A stretch of DNA of 64,000 nucleotides from NCBI RefSeq assembly GCF_000143415.4, contig NW_003314335.1, positions 61,555 through 125,554 on the forward strand. The letters are read 5' to 3'. Position 1 is the stretch's first letter. Each line of letters begins with the position of its first letter. The notes below the pieces were generated by a model. That model saw only the letters and a list, made by a program, of their open reading frames with translations. It ran no database searches and had not been told where the DNA came from. This DNA is from Selaginella moellendorffii (taxonomy: Eukaryota > Streptophyta > Lycopodiopsida > Selaginellales > Selaginellaceae). Made by a program: the position numbers and the translations under genes. Shown here piece by piece: positions 11,662 to 25,266 of the stretch.

Positions 11662-13733
11662 CTACCCCTCATCCGATGGGAACACGAATTTAATTAACGT
11701 CGAGGTTCTCAGTTTCGATCTGATGAGAACATCTACTGTGTCACCTGACCATGAAAACTGGTAGACAACACCAGGAACAGTCAAGACTCCAAGCCTCTGT
11801 GTGTCCATGTTGAGGATAGTAGGCAGAGAAGACATCACATGTGTTCGAAGACGCTGGAATAAAAAAAAAATACAACATTGACACAAATACTAGATAACTG
11901 ATGCCTACCTCGTTCACAAAAATTGTCAACTCTTTCCCAGCTAGCTTACCAGCCGTGCACTTGATACTCAAAGCAGTTTCCTCCTTCAATTCAGTGTGTA
12001 CTGTGGTCCAAACGGCTTCGATCGATATGCCAAACACAGTCACGCCGTCTTCCATCTCCTTGCATTGTACGCTTCCCTTTCCTGTTGGATTGTAATGGGA
12101 TGCAGGAAGAGACCAAACAAAATACCCATATAATAACTTGCACGTACCTCCTCGCATCAACACTGTTGGGAACTTCGCATCCCCCGATTTTTTGCTCATG
12201 TCCCCAAACTTGAGTCCTCCAGTATCAACTGTACCATCCATCCTCGAACGGACAATGTCAAAGACCTCCTCGATGGTTGAGCAGCTGATCGAGCTGTTAA
12301 CGTGATCCTGCATCTTGAGAGCAATCGTCATCTGGAAAGGCAGGTACGTCCTCTTTTTCTTCCGCTCAGGCATCTCCTCTTTCTTGATCCACTCTAGACT
12401 TCTCGCTCACTTCTTCGACTGCTGCTGCAGCGGCTGATCATCTGGAACGTCTTCCACCACACACAAGGGTTCTGAATCCAAAGACTTGCCACCCTCCATC
12501 GTCACTAAAACGGCGTACACTTGGTCTTCCTCCTTCACACCTTGCAGGCCCAACGGGACATCAGGATGCTCCCTTCTGAATGCCATCAGCAAAGAGCACA
12601 AGGCGTCATAGTCACTTTTATTCATTGCTCTCTGCTTTAGTGCAGTCGAGATATGGAAAAGGATGAGTGGGGGGGTACACCGAGTCTATCGGAAGGAATG
12701 TTGCTAGGCTGCTAGGCTGTAGATAGTGGAGGCCAGGTACTTGCAGGTTGAGACTGTTGCCTGAGAAGAACTTCACGTCACGCTTCTCCAAATGCAGGCC
12801 AATGGTAGCATCATCGACGCTACAGAAGTGACCACCCTGCGAGAGTCAGTGGTGAGCATAGCGTTCAAACAAGACCCAAGCTGCACTCCGCAGTGAAGGC
12901 AGTGCCTGAGTGCACTCCATCCAGTCCTCGATCTGTCCCTTGTAGCATGCAATGGCGAAACAATCTACGACCCACTCCGAAGTGAAGGAGATATGATCCA
13001 CACAGGTAAAGTCCAGACTTGGCCAGGAAACGGAGGTCCCTGGCGAAAATAATGCACGGTCAATGTTGAGCTCTCCCACTTTGACAGCATGGCTCACAGC
13101 CATGCCTATCATGTTGTATACAAGTTCCAAAGGCATGAAGTAGTACCTCACGATTGGCCCGGCTATGTAGTACGTCGCCCAGAAGTCGACGTGCGACTTA
13201 TCTGCGTTCTCGAGCGCCGAGAAGTAAACCTGCTGCAACTCCTCGACAGACCAAGGAGGCATGTAGAGCGCAAAGAAGTGTCTCTCATTGATGAGTTTGA
13301 GCGCGTCCACCCAATTCCTCTCCTCTGGTGATGCAAAGAGCACAGTATGTCTAGCGAAGTTCCCAACAAACTCCTGATCCGTGAGAAGCCAAGCCCCCGG
13401 GATTTCGTAATCCTCTTTAGAACCGGGCGCGTAACTCCCATCCGGTTTGAAGATGTAAACCCTCTTCTTTTTTTCAACGAGCTGAACTATCACGGCCGGT
13501 ATCCCTTCTTCACTGAGAAGCCGTTTCAGGACGTACCACAGAAAGCACGAGTTGCCGATTCCAGGGTTTCCTGATATGTGGATGTAGCTCCTCTCATGTC
13601 GGCATAGAGATCCTCATAATTCCCGTATCCACACTTTCCGCCTCCTCCTAGCGATGGGAGGGAGATCTATCCACCTACCATCAGGGTCTGTCGCTGCACG
13701 CCCATCATCCCCAACTGGCGCTATCGATTCCAT
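11662..13733 (-). pseudogene. Crinkler/RHS-type P-loop gene, copy 2 (disabled)
   Basis: This is colinear with copy 1 but broken at several points. A deletion near 13590 removes the bases coding the ASLGKSY region and shifts the frame. An extra G in the G-run near 12670 shifts it again. A CGA to TGA change at 12407 gives a stop within the basic SKKRAR cluster. Open pieces are 13493-12846, 12625-12407 and 12373-11741, with the last exon ending at 11662. The P-loop again reads GNPGIGNS, so the Lys to Asn change predates the A/B duplication. Confidence 0.85.
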
Positions 13734-14869
13734 CTGCGCATCAGGCCCTAAAGAGAGAATAGACCTGAGTGATTCTTCCTATATATATATACTCCTGCTT
13801 AGGGTAAGAAAAATTTGTTGAAATAAAAGTTTGATTTGATATAATTATTTTTAAAGCAAATATATTTCTAAGTTGAGGCTTTTTGGACTTTCTCCTAGTG
13901 ATCTTAAAATAAATAGTTTTTATTTATTCAGATTATTCTTTTTTCTTGTTTTTAATTGCACACAATCATGTTTCAATTGCCCATCTCACTTGAATAGACA
14001 CTTTATGTAACATGTGCAATTATGTCATCTTAATTTTTACTGATTTATGATCCATAGAGTTACTAAAGTGCAAAGAAATGTTGTAACTTTTTTTTATTGT
14101 ACACAAAAGGTATCACTTTTGAAAGGATCACTTGGATATTTACTGTTACATGATCCATTGTTCCCAAAATCTATAATGTAATGACATTAAACAAAAGAAA
14201 AAAATGCAAGAACAACATAAATAAGTAGGTAGTTGAATTCTTAGAATGCACCAGTCTTTTTTGGTACTTTAGCTTTTGTTATAGGGCAATCAATCACATC
14301 CCACTCTTCTTTCCCCTAAAATCCACACACATATTTCAGGGTTTCATATATTAAATAGTAAGCTGCAATAATGTGCTGGAAAAATTAATATAGAGGAAGA
14401 AAGAAATGGGTCTTAATCTGCTACATGAATGTAACACATGTTATTTTTTCCACAATGTCCCTATCTCAACTATCCGTCAATATACCCTTACACTATAATA
14501 ACTCATTTAAGATAATAACTTAACATGAAAACATGTGTGTGAGGCACAGGATTGCCATTGGTTAGAAGGACTTGTGACAGCTGTCCCTTTGGATGCCTAG
14601 GCCAAGCTTTTATGTCATGGTCAATTTTCAGTGATCTGGTGGACTTTCTGTCAAGGCGCGAAGGGCCGAATTATCCATAGGAAACTATGCTCCTCATAAG
14701 ATCTTCTAGAGAGAGTGTTGAGATAAATAGTCTCTGGGCATTTTCTATAAATCTACTTAACATTTCTTATATATATAGGGGAGGTTTTTTCATTCTATTC
14801 AATATAGCCATTGATCAAGGTTTAGCCCAAGCATTTTTGGTATATATAGGGTCTCATACCATTAAAATA

Positions 14870-16182
14870 CTAGTCATTGCTCAGCATATGCTGCCCCAGT
14901 TAGCAAACACCATTTTGATTATCATTATTACATTGAAAATAATGTCTATGAAAATAATTATTGCAACACAAAAACCTTAGACATCCAACAAATAAAAGAC
15001 CAAACTGCTCACTAATTGCATCTCGATATCCTCTTCAACTAGAAGTATAAGCTGCTTGAGTTCTCTTACAAACGCTTGGATGTCTTCAAGTTTCTTGTCT
15101 GTCTCATAAACTACAGCCCAAACCAATCTCTTTCGCAAGGTGCAAATTTCTTTGGCAAGTTCATCCACTTGTTCTGCATGGAGAAGTTTCTCTTCTATCT
15201 TCACCAGATCCTATTCGAGCACTTCAAAAGATTTCCTGTCCTTTTGAAGGCAATCACAACACACTTGAATAGTTTTCACATTTATATCCAGCAATTTCGA
15301 AACTTTCTCCAAAAGTGTTGCCTTGAAGTACTATAGCATAAGCATATGTTAAACCACCAGCTTAGAAATGAAAGCTATTGTTACCTTGAATTTCTCTTTC
15401 TTGCTACCCAGAAAATCTTGACTCATGCCTTGAGACATAATCACACACAGGTTTTCCGTCAATCTACAAAAAAAAGGTGACAGTAGGAAAGTAGAAAATT
15501 TTAAAAATACAATCTTAGCTTACATTGAGATGGTTGATCACATCACACAAATCCTGCTTGTTTGAAGAAAGTTTTTCACCTGGAATACACAATACAAAAG
15601 AAGTAAATCCCTCACACGATAGAAAACCAACCTTGGTGATTTTTCAAGACAATAGTGTTGCTTCCAGCAGTGATTTTCCACTCAATCACTATCATTTTGC
15701 CATATAGATTTGCTTATAAGCATCTGACCCTTCATTTTTTAACTCTACCACTACCAAAGCAAACTTGGAACTAAAACAATGCTAGAAGAAGGCACAAACA
15801 AATCAATTAGATTTTGACACAAACTGTACTAAGATGTGGCTCATTCTAGTGGTGTTGACACAATGCCTTAGATTTGGATTTGCAAATCAGCAGCAGTGCT
15901 CGGGGCTCTCTTGCCATTTTATAAACCCTAGAAAAACATTACAAAACAAAACCAATTCACTCGACAGATCACAAGAGCAGTCACAGTCAACACATTGTAT
16001 ATGACATGTGTTGCAATGCCTTTTTCTCCTGCCCCACACAGCTTGGCTACTTCCCATTGGTTAGGAGCAAACATTAACGCAATTATTCACTAAGACATGG
16101 TTAAAAAATTAACCTTTTTACAATTACCCCCCATCAGACGGCTGCAATTGGCTGGATCCGGCAGCCAGGCACTTATGATAGA
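14870..16182 (-). mobile_element. Helitron-like non-autonomous transposon carrying an SMC6 fragment
   Basis: On the minus strand the element begins TCTATCATAAG after an A and ends CTAG before a T. The palindrome CAGCATATGCTG (14882-14893) lies 8 nt before the terminal CTAG. These are Helitron hallmarks: 5' TC, a 3' hairpin then CTRR, insertion between A and T, and no target duplication. Units A (about 924-950) and B (about 7981-8010) show the uninterrupted site, ACTATAAAAA then TATTTTAATGG, exactly where the insert sits. No Rep/helicase is present, so it is non-autonomous. Confidence 0.82.
14977..15745 (-). pseudogene. SMC6 gene fragment with introns, captured in the Helitron-like element
   Basis: Four exon-like blocks on the minus strand read as the N-terminal region of SMC6, the SMC5/6 DNA-repair ATPase. 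They are GSDAYK...ITAGSNTIVLKNHQ (about 15745-15633), GEKLSSNKQDLCDVINHLN (15580-15525), ENLCVIMSQGMSQDFLGSKK (15466-15388) and YFKATLLEKVSKLLDIN...AEQVDELAKEI...LRKRLVWAVVY (about 15332-14977). Introns with GT/AG ends remain between them. A 2-nt loss before ENLC and a TAG at about 15207 disable it. It lacks both ATPase ends, and its orientation matches the element's. Confidence 0.82.
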
Positions 16183-16199
16183 TTCTTATAGTAAAATAT

Positions 16200-17300
<1,101 letters not shown>

Positions 17301-17639
17301 AAGTTCCAGTAACGCATCCCATCCTTGATTGTTTTATATGAAAGAGAAATAGCAAATGCTCAAACCAATTGAAATACACATATAACCAAAATTCTGAAGA
17401 GCAAAATCTGGCTCTACAAAACATACAAGATAAAAAAAAAAGGGAAACATTCCTTCCGTTGCCCTAAAGTGCCCTAAAGGAAACGGTCATGTCAACTAAA
17501 AAGGTCTGGATAAAGTTGAATTGATGGTGCACGGTGAATGCCTGAATCAAATGAATTGATAACCAAGAATTCTTTCAAACATTACTTGGGGGGAAGAATC
17601 AGCCACTGAGGTGTCACTTATAATCGACATTGCGTAATT

Positions 17640-18443
17640 GGAGAAGTGCTGCGGGCCTGCACCACAACTCTGACAGTTGTATGTGGCTGAGGTACATTTT
17701 TTTCTCTTCCTTTCTTTTATTTTGGTTTCCACTCCAAACCAGTAGATGACTTGATACAAACTCCATGTGGCGAAATTCCCGAGACCTGCCCCTAGCCCTT
17801 GACTGCACTAAACGTCTCCTGATGACAGAGTGATGAGATTATTTATTTGTTTAGCCTCTTTTCTAATCAACGAAAGTTTAGAAGTTGGAAAACACTTAAG
17901 CGAGAGTGTCCCTATAAAGTGTGCCACAGCTCTCTACCTCAAGTTGGCAGTTGTGCTTGCTTCTTCCAGAGGAGGAGGAGCTAGAGCGAGCTCATCCAGT
18001 TCTTCCAGCTCACAATTGCCGCCTCTGTGGTAAATCATCGGCAATCTCCCACGAAGGCACGTTGACTATCCACGCTCTTGGCTGAATGTGCATGTTCCTC
18101 CAGAGTCCAGCCGTGAGGAACACATTGCGGGGCAACGCAATCTTGATGATCGTGGAGCCTGCAAGTCGATGGTCACGGAGGGATCTTGATGATAAATGGC
18201 TTCAACATCTCAGATTTTGTGGTTCCAGATCAAGGACGTGATAAAGGCTGCTTCCTTTCCCTACAGTCCCTGCAATGACCGGCTCGTTGACCTTGCCCAC
18301 TTCCAGCTTGATCTGGAGGACCACTACTCCCGAGTGCTGCAAATCTCAGCAAAGTCTGCTATGTCATCTGTCAATTTCCACACAGCATGTCCAGCTGTAC
18401 TGAACCATTTGAGTCAAGTACATTCCAAACACACTTCTCAGCT
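17640..18443. other. Unit C spacer downstream of Crinkler-like copy 3
   Basis: This resumes the direct orientation and matches about 3748-4598 of unit A. The gag segment and the telomere-type repeat are absent from unit C. No gene was recognised. Confidence 0.6.
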
Positions 18444-20535
18444 TTATATGTAACTAGTATTCTTCTCCCCCTCCCCCTCATCCGATGGGAACACGAATTT
18501 AATTAACCTTGAGGTTCTCAGTTTCGATCTGATGAAAACAGCTGCTGTGTCACCCGACCATGAAAACTGGTAGACAGCATGAGGAACAGTCAGGACTCTG
18601 AGCCTATGTGTGTCCTCTAGTTCCATGTTGAGGATAGTAGGTAGGAAGACATCACATGTGTTTGAAGATGCTGGAATAAAAAGGAAAAAATGCAAAATTG
18701 ATACAAATACCAGATAACTAATGCCTATCTCGTTCACAAAAATTGTCAGCTCTTTCCTAGCTAACTTACCAGCCGTGCACTTGATACTCAAAGCAGTTTC
18801 CTCCTTGAATTCAGTGTGTCCTGTGGTCCAAACAGCTTCAATCAATACATCAAACACAGTCACCATCTCCTTGCATTGTACTCTTCCCTTTCCTGTTCGA
18901 TTGTAACGCGATTCAAAAAGAGACCAAACAAAATACCCATATAAGAACTTGCACGTACCTCCTTGCACCAACAGGGAACTTCGCCTCCCCCAGCTTTCTG
19001 CTCATGTCCCCAAACTTGAGTCCTCCAGTATCAATTGTACCGTCCATCCTCGAACGGAAAATGTCGAAGACCTCATCGATGGTCAAGTAGCTGATTGAGC
19101 CGTTAATGTGATCCTGCATCTTGAGAGCAATCATCATCTGGAAAGGCAGGTAGATCCTCTTTTTCTTCCGCCCAGGCAATCCACTTTGGACTTCTTGCTT
19201 GCTTCTTCAACTGCTGCTGCAGCAGCTGATCATCCGGAACGCCTTCCACCATGCACAAGCGTTGTGAATCTAGAGACTCGTCACCCTCCATCTTCACTAA
19301 AACGGCATACACTTGGTCTTCCTCCTTCACGCCTTGCAGGCCGGACAGGATGTCGGGATGCTCCCTTCTGAACACCATCAGCGAAGAGCACAAGGCGTAG
19401 TAGTCACTTTTGTTCATTGCTCTCTGCTTCAATGCATTCGAGATATGGAAAAGGATGAGTGGGGGGTACACCGAGTCTATCGGAGGGAATGACGTGCTGC
19501 TAGGCCATAGATAGTGGAGGCCAGGTAGAGACTGTTGCCTGAGAAGAACTTCAAGTCACGCTTCTCCAAATGCAGGCCAATGGCAGCATCATCAACACTA
19601 CAGAAGTGACCACCCTGCGAGAGTCGGTGGTGAGCATAGCATTCGCACAAGACCCAACCTCCGCAGTGAAGCCAGTACCCGAGCCCACTCCACCCAATGC
19701 TTGATCTGTCCCTTGTAGCATGCAATGGTGAAACAATCTATGACCCACTCCGAAGTGAAGGAGATATGATCCACAAGGGTCAAGTCCAGACTTGGCCAGG
19801 AAACGGAGGTCCCTGGCAAAAATAATCCACGGTAAATGTTGAGCTCTCCCACTTTCACAGCATGGCTCACAGCCATGCCTATCATGTTGTATACACGTTC
19901 CAAAGGCATGAAGTAGTACCTCGTGATTGGCCCGGCTATGTAGTACGTCGCCCAGAAGTCGACGTGCGACTTATTTGCGTTCTCGGGCGCCGAGAAGTAA
20001 ACCTGCTGCAACTCCTCGACAGACCAAGGAGGCATGTAGAGCGCGAAGAAGCCTCTCTCATCGATGATTTTGACCGCTGGCATCCAGTTACTCTCCTTGC
20101 ATGACGTGAACAATGCTGTTGTTCCATACCTAGCGATGTTCCTGACAAACTTCCGATCCATGAGAAGCCAAACCCCCGGGATATCGTAATCCTCTTCAGA
20201 AACGGGTGCGTAACTCCCATCTGGTTTGAAGTTGTAAACCTCCTCCCTTTTTCTTTCAATGAGCTGAACTATCAAGGCCAGTATCCCTTCTTCACTGAGG
20301 AGCCGTTTCAGGACGTACCACAGAAAGCACGACTTGCCGATTCCAGGGTTTCCTGATACGTGGAGGTAGTTCTTGCCCAGGCTTGCGAGCTCTCTCATGT
20401 CGGCATAGAGATCCTCATAGCACTCCCATATCCATGTTCCTGGAGATAGGAGGGAGATCTATCCACCTAGCATCAGGGTCTATCGCTGCATGCGCATCAT
20501 CCCCAACTGGCGCTATTATCCTCGCATGGTTGAAG
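18444..20535 (-). pseudogene. Crinkler/RHS-type P-loop gene, copy 3 (disabled, P-loop Lys intact)
   Basis: The N-terminal piece (20398-19598) keeps HVSGNPGIGKSCFLW, a standard P-loop with lysine, followed by FFALYMPPWSVEEL and the rest of the NTPase region. It breaks near 19680, where a deletion shifts the frame. Further pieces lie at 19471-19103, 19179-18913 and 18971-18444. The start codon of copy 1 is lost (ATT/ATA at the corresponding place) and the RKVWIREC region is altered by a deletion. The frameshifts make it a pseudogene, but its P-loop shows the probable ancestral state of the family. Confidence 0.82.
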
Positions 20536-20689
20536 AGAGAATATACCCATGCAATTCATAATGGACTTTAGGGTCTAGGGTTTCAAGCTCTGGTCAAGCT
20601 TCTCAGTCTCAATATGATAGCAACATGTGACTAGGAAAACAAATAGACAGTACCACGACCATTGGCCTATCCATGTTTAGACAAACAAA

Positions 20690-21990
20690 ATGCAACATTG
20701 ATACAAACACTAAACAATATATTTAATTGTCAATTTTTTCCCAACTAGCTTACCAGCCATGCACTTGATACTCAAAGGAGTTTCCTCCATGAATCCAGTG
20801 TGTGTCTTCCAAATGGCTTCCATCCATATGCCAAACACGGTCATGTCGTCTTCAATCTGCTTGTAGTGTATGCTTCTGTTTCCTGTGTTCAAGGATGTAT
20901 GGTACAGTTGATATTGGAGGACTTACGTTTGGGGACATGAGGAGGCAAAGTTCCCAACAGTGTTGATGTGGGTATTTCGTTTGGTCTCTTTCTGAATTGC
21001 GTTCCAATCTAACAAAATGTCGAAGATCTCGTTGATGATTGGGTTGTTAACATCATCCTGCATCTTGAGAGCAATTGTCATCTAGAAAGGCAGGTACATC
21101 CTCTTTTTCTTCCGCTCAGGTGTCTCCTCTTGCTTGATCCACTCTGGACTTCTCGCTCAACTGCTGCTGCAGCAGCTGATCATCTGGAATGTCTTCCACC
21201 ACACACAACCTCCGCAAATCCAGAAACTTGTCACCCTCCATCATCATTAAAACCTTGTATTTGGTTCTCTTCCTTGGCACCTCTCTGCTTCAATGCAGTT
21301 GAGATTTGGAAAAGGACAATGGGGACATCAAGTCAATCAGAGGGAATGACGTGCTGCTATGTTGTTGGAGGCTAGGTACTTGCAAGTTAAGACTGTTGCC
21401 TGAGAAGAACTTCATGTCATGCTTCTCCAAATGTAAGCCTATGGCAGGGCCATCGATAACCACCTTGCGAGAGTCGCTGGTGAGCATAACATTCAAACAA
21501 GACTCTAGCTACACTCTGCAGTGAACAGTCAGTTGCCCGATCTATCCATCCCTTGATCTGCCCCTTGTGGCATGTGATGGAAGGAGATATGATCCACACG
21601 CATAAAGTCCAGAGTTGGAGTTCTTGTGCGAAAATGGTTCATAGTCAATGCCATAAAGTAGTACCCCGGCATTTACAACCTGATCCATGCCTATCACGTC
21701 GTATTGTTCCAAAGGCATGAAGTAGTACCTCACAATTGGCCCAGCTATGTAGTATGTCGTCCAGAAGTTGACACGTGTGACTTATATGTGTTGTCCGGCA
21801 CTGAGAAGTAAACGTGCTGCAACTCCTCAACAGACCAAGGAGCCATGTAGAGCGGGAAGAAGCCGGCTTCCCAGACGAGTTTGACCCCCTCAATCCAGTT
21901 ACTCTCCTTGGGTGACGTGAAACCGCTGTCATTCCATGCCTAGCGATGTTCCCAACAAAACTTTCATCCATGAGAAGCCAGGATAGCTGA
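20690..21990 (-). pseudogene. Crinkler/RHS-type P-loop gene, copy 4 (heavily decayed)
   Basis: Short minus-strand pieces match the other copies in order. They include MDESFVGNIARHG (near 21950), YFMPLE (near 21715), GLHLEKHDMKFFSGNSLNLQVP (split as GLHLEKHDMKFFSGN, near 21420-21350), and a stretch with ETPLSIKCMAGKL (near 20790-20740). Many stops, frameshifts and deletions occur. The P-loop end is lost beyond about 21990. It is the oldest or least constrained copy of the array. Confidence 0.78.
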
Positions 21991-21999
21991 TTCCAAGCT

Positions 22000-22855
22000 C
22001 TTGTCTGCACTCCAAGCCGCAGGCTCGGTCGGGAGTGCGGAGGCCTTTGCACTGAAGGCGAGCGAGGCCGCCCTGGGTCCGGTTTGAGCTCTCGCATGCC
22101 CATAGCACTTGCGGGGCATGGCATTTAATTAAGGATAAATAAATAAAGAGGAATATATATTGCATATTCATCACCACCACATACGTTTTTATGACCTCCA
22201 ACTGGAACGACTGACACAAATCTAGCATCCTCTCTTCATCTTCAAACAGCCTTTTGCATGATCCACCACAACCATGCCCATATACCTTCCGTCATGACCA
22301 TAGCAAGACATTGAAAGCCAACAAATATTCAAGTAGAGACCATATTCAAGTAAAGACCAAGGCTAGAACTCTGGAACAATGCTCAAGAATGAATGTATGC
22401 TACGAATCAATCTAAGGAGAAACTTGTCACTTTAGCCACTATTATCACCATTTGAAATTGAAATACTCTCTAGACTTGCGAATAAGGCATTTATGTAATT
22501 GTATATCTGTGTTTGCAATCTTTACTAAGCTAAAATTCACCACCTTTCAACCACCATGGGTAGCTACCTTTACGCTGACCCAAAGTTCATGGAGTTTTTG
22601 AGGTAGTTTTAAGGTAGATTAGGGTGGTTAGAAAGGGTGAAGGTTAAACCTCTTTACCATTGTTATTCAGTTATAATATTAATATAAGTGATGGTTTATC
22701 ATTTGACCACAGTAAAATGACAAGGACAAAAAATCTAATTTCAAGCAGAAGCTAGATGAATTTGCAACTTCTACATGCTTGTTCCAAAGAGCTTCGACAC
22801 ACCAGTCATGCCTGTCATCCACGCATCCTCACTTCCCGGTCAAGTGCTGCCACTC
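22000..22855. other. AT-rich spacer at the right edge of the repeat array
   Basis: No gene was seen. A short GC-richer stretch follows the end of copy 4 (to about 22110), then AT-rich DNA. The similarity to units A-C ends here. Confidence 0.5.
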
Positions 22856-22859
22856 CCAC

Positions 22860-23716
22860 GCTACCATCGCCGCCACAATCCTTGGGAAGGCACCTTGGCG
22901 GGGCTGTGCCCGAGCTGCGGGATCATCTCGGAGACCAGATAGCTGACCAAGTTCTGAAGGAGCTCCTCGCCTCCAAATGCCTCACCCGAGGCCTCGGACC
23001 TGCGAGACTCCCTCAGCGGTGGCGGTGACATCGCCATGTTCAAGATCAGCGCGAGCTTCTCAGCGGCGCTGGCCGAGACTGGAGCCAACACTCCCTGCTG
23101 CTGGATCATGTGGGCGTAGACGAGGCCGGCGGTGGTGGGCTCGGGCATGAGCCGCGCAACTTGAAGCCCCGTCATCACGCACGCCCGCTCGGTCTTCATG
23201 AGCTGGAAGCGCGAGAAGCAAACCGGGACGGTCACCACTGCCAAGCGGACCATCCTGCCAAGGCGGAACTCGGCAATGGCGTGGTGAGCTGCAACACGAG
23301 GATCTCCTCCTGGGCAGATGTGTGTTGCTGCCGCGAGCGCCCAGGAAAGGCTTGAGTCCGATCCCCAGGCTCTTGATCATGAGGAATGGGTACTTCTCGC
23401 GGCAGCTCTGGACGATCTGATCAGTGTCGGTTCTTCCCACCAATTTCTTGGCGCCAAAGATCGCCCCGACCAGAGCTCGTCCTCGCTCGCCCCGCCGCCG
23501 ACCTTGTTGATCCCGGTGGGCGCGTCGCTGAAGAGCACGTAGCTCTTACGATCCTCAGAGCTCCACTCTCCCATTCCTCCACACCGCGACCGCGGAGCTC
23601 GTGCCCAGGTCGATGCTGATGGCGGCGCTGGATTCCAGTGGCGGTGGGAGCGGGTGGAGCCGTCGGGAGGCTTGTCTGTCTGTGACAATGTGGCTGGGAC
23701 TGGATTCGGCTGCCAT
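22860..23716 (-). pseudogene. HSP70-like pseudogene (truncated)
   Basis: From an ATG at 23716 the minus strand gives an unusual leader, then SIDLGTSSAVAVWRNGRVEL (split as SIDLGTSSAVAVW and RNGRVEL), the Hsp70 phosphate-1 motif, and an immediate stop. In other frames follow KSYVLFSDAPTG, KKLVGR-like, then VVTVPVCFSRFQ and TGLQVARLMPEPTTAGLVY (23253-22861), equivalent to the VPAYF and EPTAAA motifs, and FGGEELLQNLVSYLV, equivalent to the GGEDFD region. The match stops within the ATPase domain and the substrate-binding half is absent. Several frameshifts are needed to join the pieces. It is head to head with the FRO pseudogene. Confidence 0.78.
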
Positions 23717-24329
23717 CTCACTCCTGGAGCGATCTACACACCCAAGAGGAAGAAATCGCGAACAACGTAGAAATTCTCATCCGACGGCCACGGGCTGCCC
23801 AAGATGGGCACCACGTGTTTCATGCCAATATTTTTGCACCAGAGAAAGTCCACTACGTACTTAGTCTGGTACTTTGTACTACATCGCGCTCGGCAATCGG
23901 CCCCGAGAAATGCCCTGCTGTTGGAGACATGATCCACACGCAGCGAACACCAAGAACATGAAGAACTTGAAGACGAATCGCCGAATCGGAGCTCCCATCT
24001 TCTGTTTCTATGGCTAGAAAGGATTTAGATTTTTTTTGCCAAGCGTGTCTCTCAAATCTTACGGACAAACTGGTAAGATCTTTCCTTCCTTCGATCAACA
24101 CTGTGTTACCTTTTTCCAGGAGTTTACACTCTCATTCACAGCTCCTGGCATTCATCGCAGCGTTCTACCTGGGCCACACCAAGAAGCACACAAACACCAA
24201 TTGATCACGGTGTCCCATGCATTGGTATGCTTTTGTTTCGTTTGCTCTCTCACACGCATGCATAGGCTTGAGCTTTAAGCTCGACATTCCTTACGTCGTA
24301 AGCTCTTTTTTCTCTTGTTCTCCGCAGTT

Positions 24330-25255
24330 AATGTTTTTCTATCCCAGATTGCTTGTCGAGGAAATGGAGAAACCACTCTTTTCAGCAACAATATCTTTCG
24401 CTTCAAAGGTAGTGTCTACACTGGGAAAAAGAGTAAACTTTGATGGATTATGTTCCAGGCTGGAATCAAAGTGTTCGTTACTGGAGGTATTGGAGGAGTT
24501 CATCGACAGGGCGAGTCTAGGAAGCCCAAGGTTCCCCAAGGTTCATACTTTTGTGTCTTTAACTTTGTTTTTATTAAGCTCCTCGCACTTAACAGAACTC
24601 GGTATAAAACTCCAGTTGCGGTGGTTTGTGCAGGGGTAAAATCAATCCTTGACATTCCAGGAACACTTGAATACCTTGTCAGACCATCGTATAGCGCACG
24701 GGCGTTTTAATATGAAACAATTTGCAGGAAACTCAAGGAGCTACTCAACTGATGAATTTCCGGCATTTTTTACTCCTAAAAGTGGCTGAAAAGCACCTTG
24801 CCGAGCAGACAACATGGAGGAGGTAAGCTCTAGTCATCGTCGTTATCGGTTCTAACTTGACACTGTAGAGGCAAATACGAAGTTTGGATTGGGTTCGGGC
24901 ATTTTGATCGGGTTTCCAATACCCGCAGACCATGCAGCGGCAGCTAAGAACGTGGAATCGGCCATACAATCGACATTGCATGAAGCAGAGTACGTCTCAG
25001 TGATTTCTCTCTTGCTATTCCTACGTGTTTTTTTATAGGAGCAGATATTGCCGGTAATTTTGTGACGCCATTCTTGCTCAAGCGCGTCACTGGAGGCGAT
25101 TCATTGGCTGCAGGTATCCTTTTGTTTGGTGTTTTTCTTTGCTACAATGGATAGATATCCAGCTCGTGAAGAATAATGCACTCGCTGGTGCGAAATGTTG
25201 CAACGGCTCTAAATCGTCTTGACACTCGACCCCAATTGGTAGAAATGTCACACCA
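24330..25255 (+). pseudogene. Pseudouridine-5'-phosphate glycosidase fragment nested in the FRO pseudogene
   Basis: The pieces in order are [38 protein letters not shown] (24462-24520), [28 protein letters not shown] (24609-24680, split as [11 protein letters not shown] and [12 protein letters not shown]), TDEFPAFFTPKSG, FGLGSGILIGFPIPADHAAAA (24888-24950), GNFVTPFLLKRVTGG (25050-25095), LVKNNALAGAK and NVATALNRLD. This is the PsuG/IndA-family enzyme that cleaves pseudouridine 5'-phosphate to uracil and ribose 5-phosphate. Intron borders survive. It is disabled by frameshifts (an extra T after GETT, another after LTELG, a deletion before TDEF) and by TGA where the family has Cys after PKSG. 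About 100 N-terminal residues are missing. Confidence 0.85.
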
Positions 25256-25266
25256 ATTGAAACCAA

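Noticed and set aside
23734-24101. Possible small secreted protein on the minus strand (hydrophobic N-terminus at about 24000)
   Set aside because: Short, interrupted by stops, and squeezed between two pseudogenes; could equally be random sequence.
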